This document shows positions 62,346-64,000 of a DNA stretch of 64,000 nucleotides, piece after piece (within the stretch, counting starts at the first letter, position 1; the number at the start of each line of letters is the position of its first letter). A program made the translations under genes and the position numbers. The notes beneath the pieces are model-generated. The model worked only from the letters and a program-made list of their open reading frames with translations, made no database searches and was not told where the DNA came from. Source of the DNA: an uncultured Tenacibaculum sp. (GTDB lineage: Bacteria > Bacteroidota > Bacteroidia > Flavobacteriales > Flavobacteriaceae); assembly GCF_947494125.1 (NCBI RefSeq), contig NZ_CANLTU010000002.1, positions 620,001 to 684,000 of the forward strand, given 5' to 3'.

Positions 62346-63387
62346 TTATATATATCTTTAACACATCGCTATCGATGCTTTCTTTGTTTATTAATTTACC
62401 TTTTATCTCTGGAGCCTTAACTCCACTTCCAAATACTGAATTACCTACAAAAACTCTAGCTTCATCCCATAATTCAGCATCTATAAATGTTTGTAAAGTC
62501 TTAGTACCACCTTCCACAATAACCGATTGAATATTGTGCTTTTGCAAAACTTCACATACTTGTTGTGCTATATTCTTTTTGAAATCTATTCTTTCATAAG
62601 AGATAGTTTCACTTTGTTTACTATGATAATTTTTTTTATTCTCTTCTGTAATCACAATAGTTTTTACATTGCCATCAAACACATTTACATCTTGTGGTAC
62701 TCGAAGACTTTTATCTAACACTATTCTTATTGGATTGTTTCCTGTCCAACTACGCACGGTTAACGAAGGATTATCAGCTATTACAGTATTAGTTCCTATC
62801 AAAATAGCATGTTCTTCACTCCTCCACTTATGTACTAATTGTTGTGAATATTGATTAGAAATCCAAACTGGTTTTTGTTCATCCTTAGTTAAAGGCGCTA
62901 CAAAACCATCATTAGTTTCTGCCCATTTTAAAATAATATAAGGGCGCTTTTTGTTTTGTACCGTAAAGAATCGTTTATGCTGTTCTTTACACGCATTTTC
63001 TAATACCCCAACAGTTACATTACAACCAGCTTTATCTAATCGTTCTATACCTTTTCCTGCTACCAAACTATTGGTATCTATACAACCTATTACTACATTG
63101 GGTATTTGATTTTTTACAATTAAATCGGCACAAGGAGGTGTTTTTCCATAATGCGAACATGGTTCAAGTGTTACGTATATGGTTGCTTCTCTTAACTGTT
63201 CTTTATTTTTAACAGCATCTATAGCATTTACTTCCGCATGATTTCCACCATAGGCGCTTGTATATCCTTCTCCTATAATACGATCTTGGTAAACAACCAC
63301 AGCTCCTACAGAAGGATTAGGACGTGCAGTTCCTATACCTTTCTCTGCTAATTCTAAACAACGTTTTATGTATTTTTCGTGATTCAA
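62338..63387 (-). CDS. ribD: Bifunctional riboflavin deaminase-reductase
   Basis: 349 residues. Deaminase zinc site: GNHAEVNAIDAV and VTLEPCSHYGKTPPCADLI (His and two Cys). The reductase half has YIILKWAETNDGFVAP, AILIGTNTVIADNPSLTVR and VIVEGGTKTLQTFIDAELWD. It carries out the second and third steps of riboflavin synthesis from GTP. Full length. Follows the LEA-like gene after 6 bp. Confidence 0.96.
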   Translation of the reverse strand: MNHEKYIKRCLELAEKGIGTARPNPSVGAVVVYQDRIIGEGYTSAYGGNHAEVNAIDAVKNKEQLREATIYVTLEPCSHYGKTPPCADLIVKNQIPNVVIGCIDTNSLVAGKGIERLDKAGCNVTVGVLENACKEQHKRFFTVQNKKRPYIILKWAETNDGFVAPLTKDEQKPVWISNQYSQQLVHKWRSEEHAILIGTNTVIADNPSLTVRSWTGNNPIRIVLDKSLRVPQDVNVFDGNVKTIVITEENKKNYHSKQSETISYERIDFKKNIAQQVCEVLQKHNIQSVIVEGGTKTLQTFIDAELWDEARVFVGNSVFGSGVKAPEIKGKLINKESIDSDVLKIYIND

Positions 63388-63393
63388 AAAAGG

Positions 63394-63855
63394 CTATAAT
63401 TTTATTTTAATGTCTTCAGTTTTATCAATAGGATAAATATGAGAAAAACCTAAAACTTTATACTTTATATCTCCTTTAAACTGAACTTTTACACTTTTAC
63501 TTAGTAGTGAATTAATCAATCCTCCTAAAATTCCACCACCTTCACTAGAAAACACTTTTTTAGTTGGTATCACAACTTTTAATGGAATTGCAAATTCTTG
63601 TCTTGCAGGAACTTTAAACACTTCTGAAGACACCTTAGCCATTTCATCACCATTAATCAATACTTTTATTTCATCTGTAGATATCTTTCCTCCAATATCA
63701 TTTGGATTTTTAAAAAAAGCATTTGCGTTTAAATGTATTGTATCTGGTGTTATTGACATTATTTTTACATCATCTACTTTTATAAATACAGGTTTTTCTT
63801 TTACAGAACATCCTATAATTAATGATACAACTATAAAAAACACCAATTTCTTCAT
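63394..63855 (-). CDS. LEA-type-2/WHy-like lipoprotein
   Basis: About 153 residues from Met5 (63855), which gives the lipoprotein signal MKKLVFFIVVSLIIGC; a start at 63867 adds four residues. The body is a single Ig-like LEA14 fold: ITPDTIHLNANAFFKNPNDIGG, KISTDEIKVLINGDEM and FAIPLKVVIPTKK. LEA14 domains are often structural or protective. First gene of the ribD operon and divergent from the GNAT gene. Confidence 0.82.
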   Translation of the reverse strand: MKKLVFFIVVSLIIGCSVKEKPVFIKVDDVKIMSITPDTIHLNANAFFKNPNDIGGKISTDEIKVLINGDEMAKVSSEVFKVPARQEFAIPLKVVIPTKKVFSSEGGGILGGLINSLLSKSVKVQFKGDIKYKVLGFSHIYPIDKTEDIKIKL

Positions 63856-63905
63856 ACGAATTCTCATTTTTTAGCTAATTTGCAATGCAAAAATAAGGTA
63901 TTCCT

Positions 63906-64000
63906 ATGACACCCTCAGATTTTATTATTCGAGAAATACAACCCAGTGACAATCAACAAATAGCGAAAGTTATACGTGAGGTTTTAATTGAATTTGAAGC
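63906..64000 (+). CDS. GNAT N-acetyltransferase, N-terminal fragment (cut by window edge)
   Basis: The frame starts at 63906 with MTPSDFIIREIQPSDNQQIA and runs KVIREVLIEFEA to the window end. The opening IREIQPSDNQQIAKVIR is typical of GNAT acetyltransferases. The acetyl-CoA site is outside the window. Confidence 0.75.
   Translation, partial: MTPSDFIIREIQPSDNQQIAKVIREVLIEFE

Overview
The window is a piece of chromosome from an AT-rich Bacteroidota, almost certainly a marine-type member of the Flavobacteriaceae. Tenacibaculum/Polaribacter-like is my inference and no 16S gene is present. The signs are very low GC, weak Shine-Dalgarno signals, TAnnTTTG-type -7 promoter boxes, a split transketolase, many lipoproteins and PorT/OmpW barrels, a DUF6443-type Rhs protein, and Bacteroidota-style double-glycine leader peptides.

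Layout. 1-8.9 kb is housekeeping: clpB tail, histidine phosphatase, ompW, smpB, UbiA prenyltransferase, maf, transketolase C-terminal subunit, PorT-like barrel, FKBP lipoprotein, hslR, a phosphoribosyltransferase, aroK, then tRNA-Lys(UUU) and tRNA-Leu(GAG). 8.8-13.0 kb is a small island bounded by a 54-bp direct repeat of the 3' part of tRNA-Leu. It carries an ATP-grasp ligase, an N-formylglutamate amidohydrolase/DUF1704 (MATCAP-like) fusion and an Lrp regulator, and no integrase is visible. 13.0-15.9 kb is further accessory DNA: an orphan protein, a LuxR-type HTH protein, two short four-cysteine peptides with double-glycine-type leaders, and a methyltransferase.

16-37 kb is a denitrification/anaerobic-respiration block. 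A minus-strand nap operon (napD, napA, a doubled napB, a tetraheme lipoprotein, a four-cluster FeS protein and an NrfD quinol dehydrogenase) faces a ModE-like regulator. A plus-strand nos operon follows: fasciclin lipoprotein, cytochrome c, clade II nosZ, membrane protein, nosL, a NosL/beta-barrel fusion, a frameshifted CopD-like gene, nosD, nosF and nosY. Next come an Rrf2/NsrR-like regulator, a heme-copper-oxidase-like membrane protein, an acetyl-CoA hydrolase/transferase, and a porin plus ric (FeS repair) pair.

The most striking non-coding signal is one promoter architecture used six times: RTGAY-N4-RTCAT, exactly 26 bp, then TTTG of the -7 box. It precedes ompW, the nap operon, modE, the nos operon, the CoA-transferase and the porin-ric pair. 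It looks like one Crp/Fnr-type class II activator regulon. The regulator gene itself is not in the window.

37-49 kb is mixed housekeeping: a metallopeptidase-like lipoprotein, MFS exporter, pseudouridine synthase, PepSY protein, Lrp regulator, M14 peptidase, class V aminotransferase, glmM and rpsA. A 41-bp palindromic tandem repeat follows upstream of rpsA. 49.4-60.1 kb is a two-gene giant Rhs/YD-repeat locus whose second protein ends in a JAMM/JAB-like domain and overlaps a small lipoprotein gene (candidate immunity or accessory factor). 60.2-64 kb is a housekeeping operon (LEA-like lipoprotein, ribD, HAD, EamA, yigZ) and the start of a GNAT gene. I saw no CRISPR array, IS element, rRNA or replication origin.
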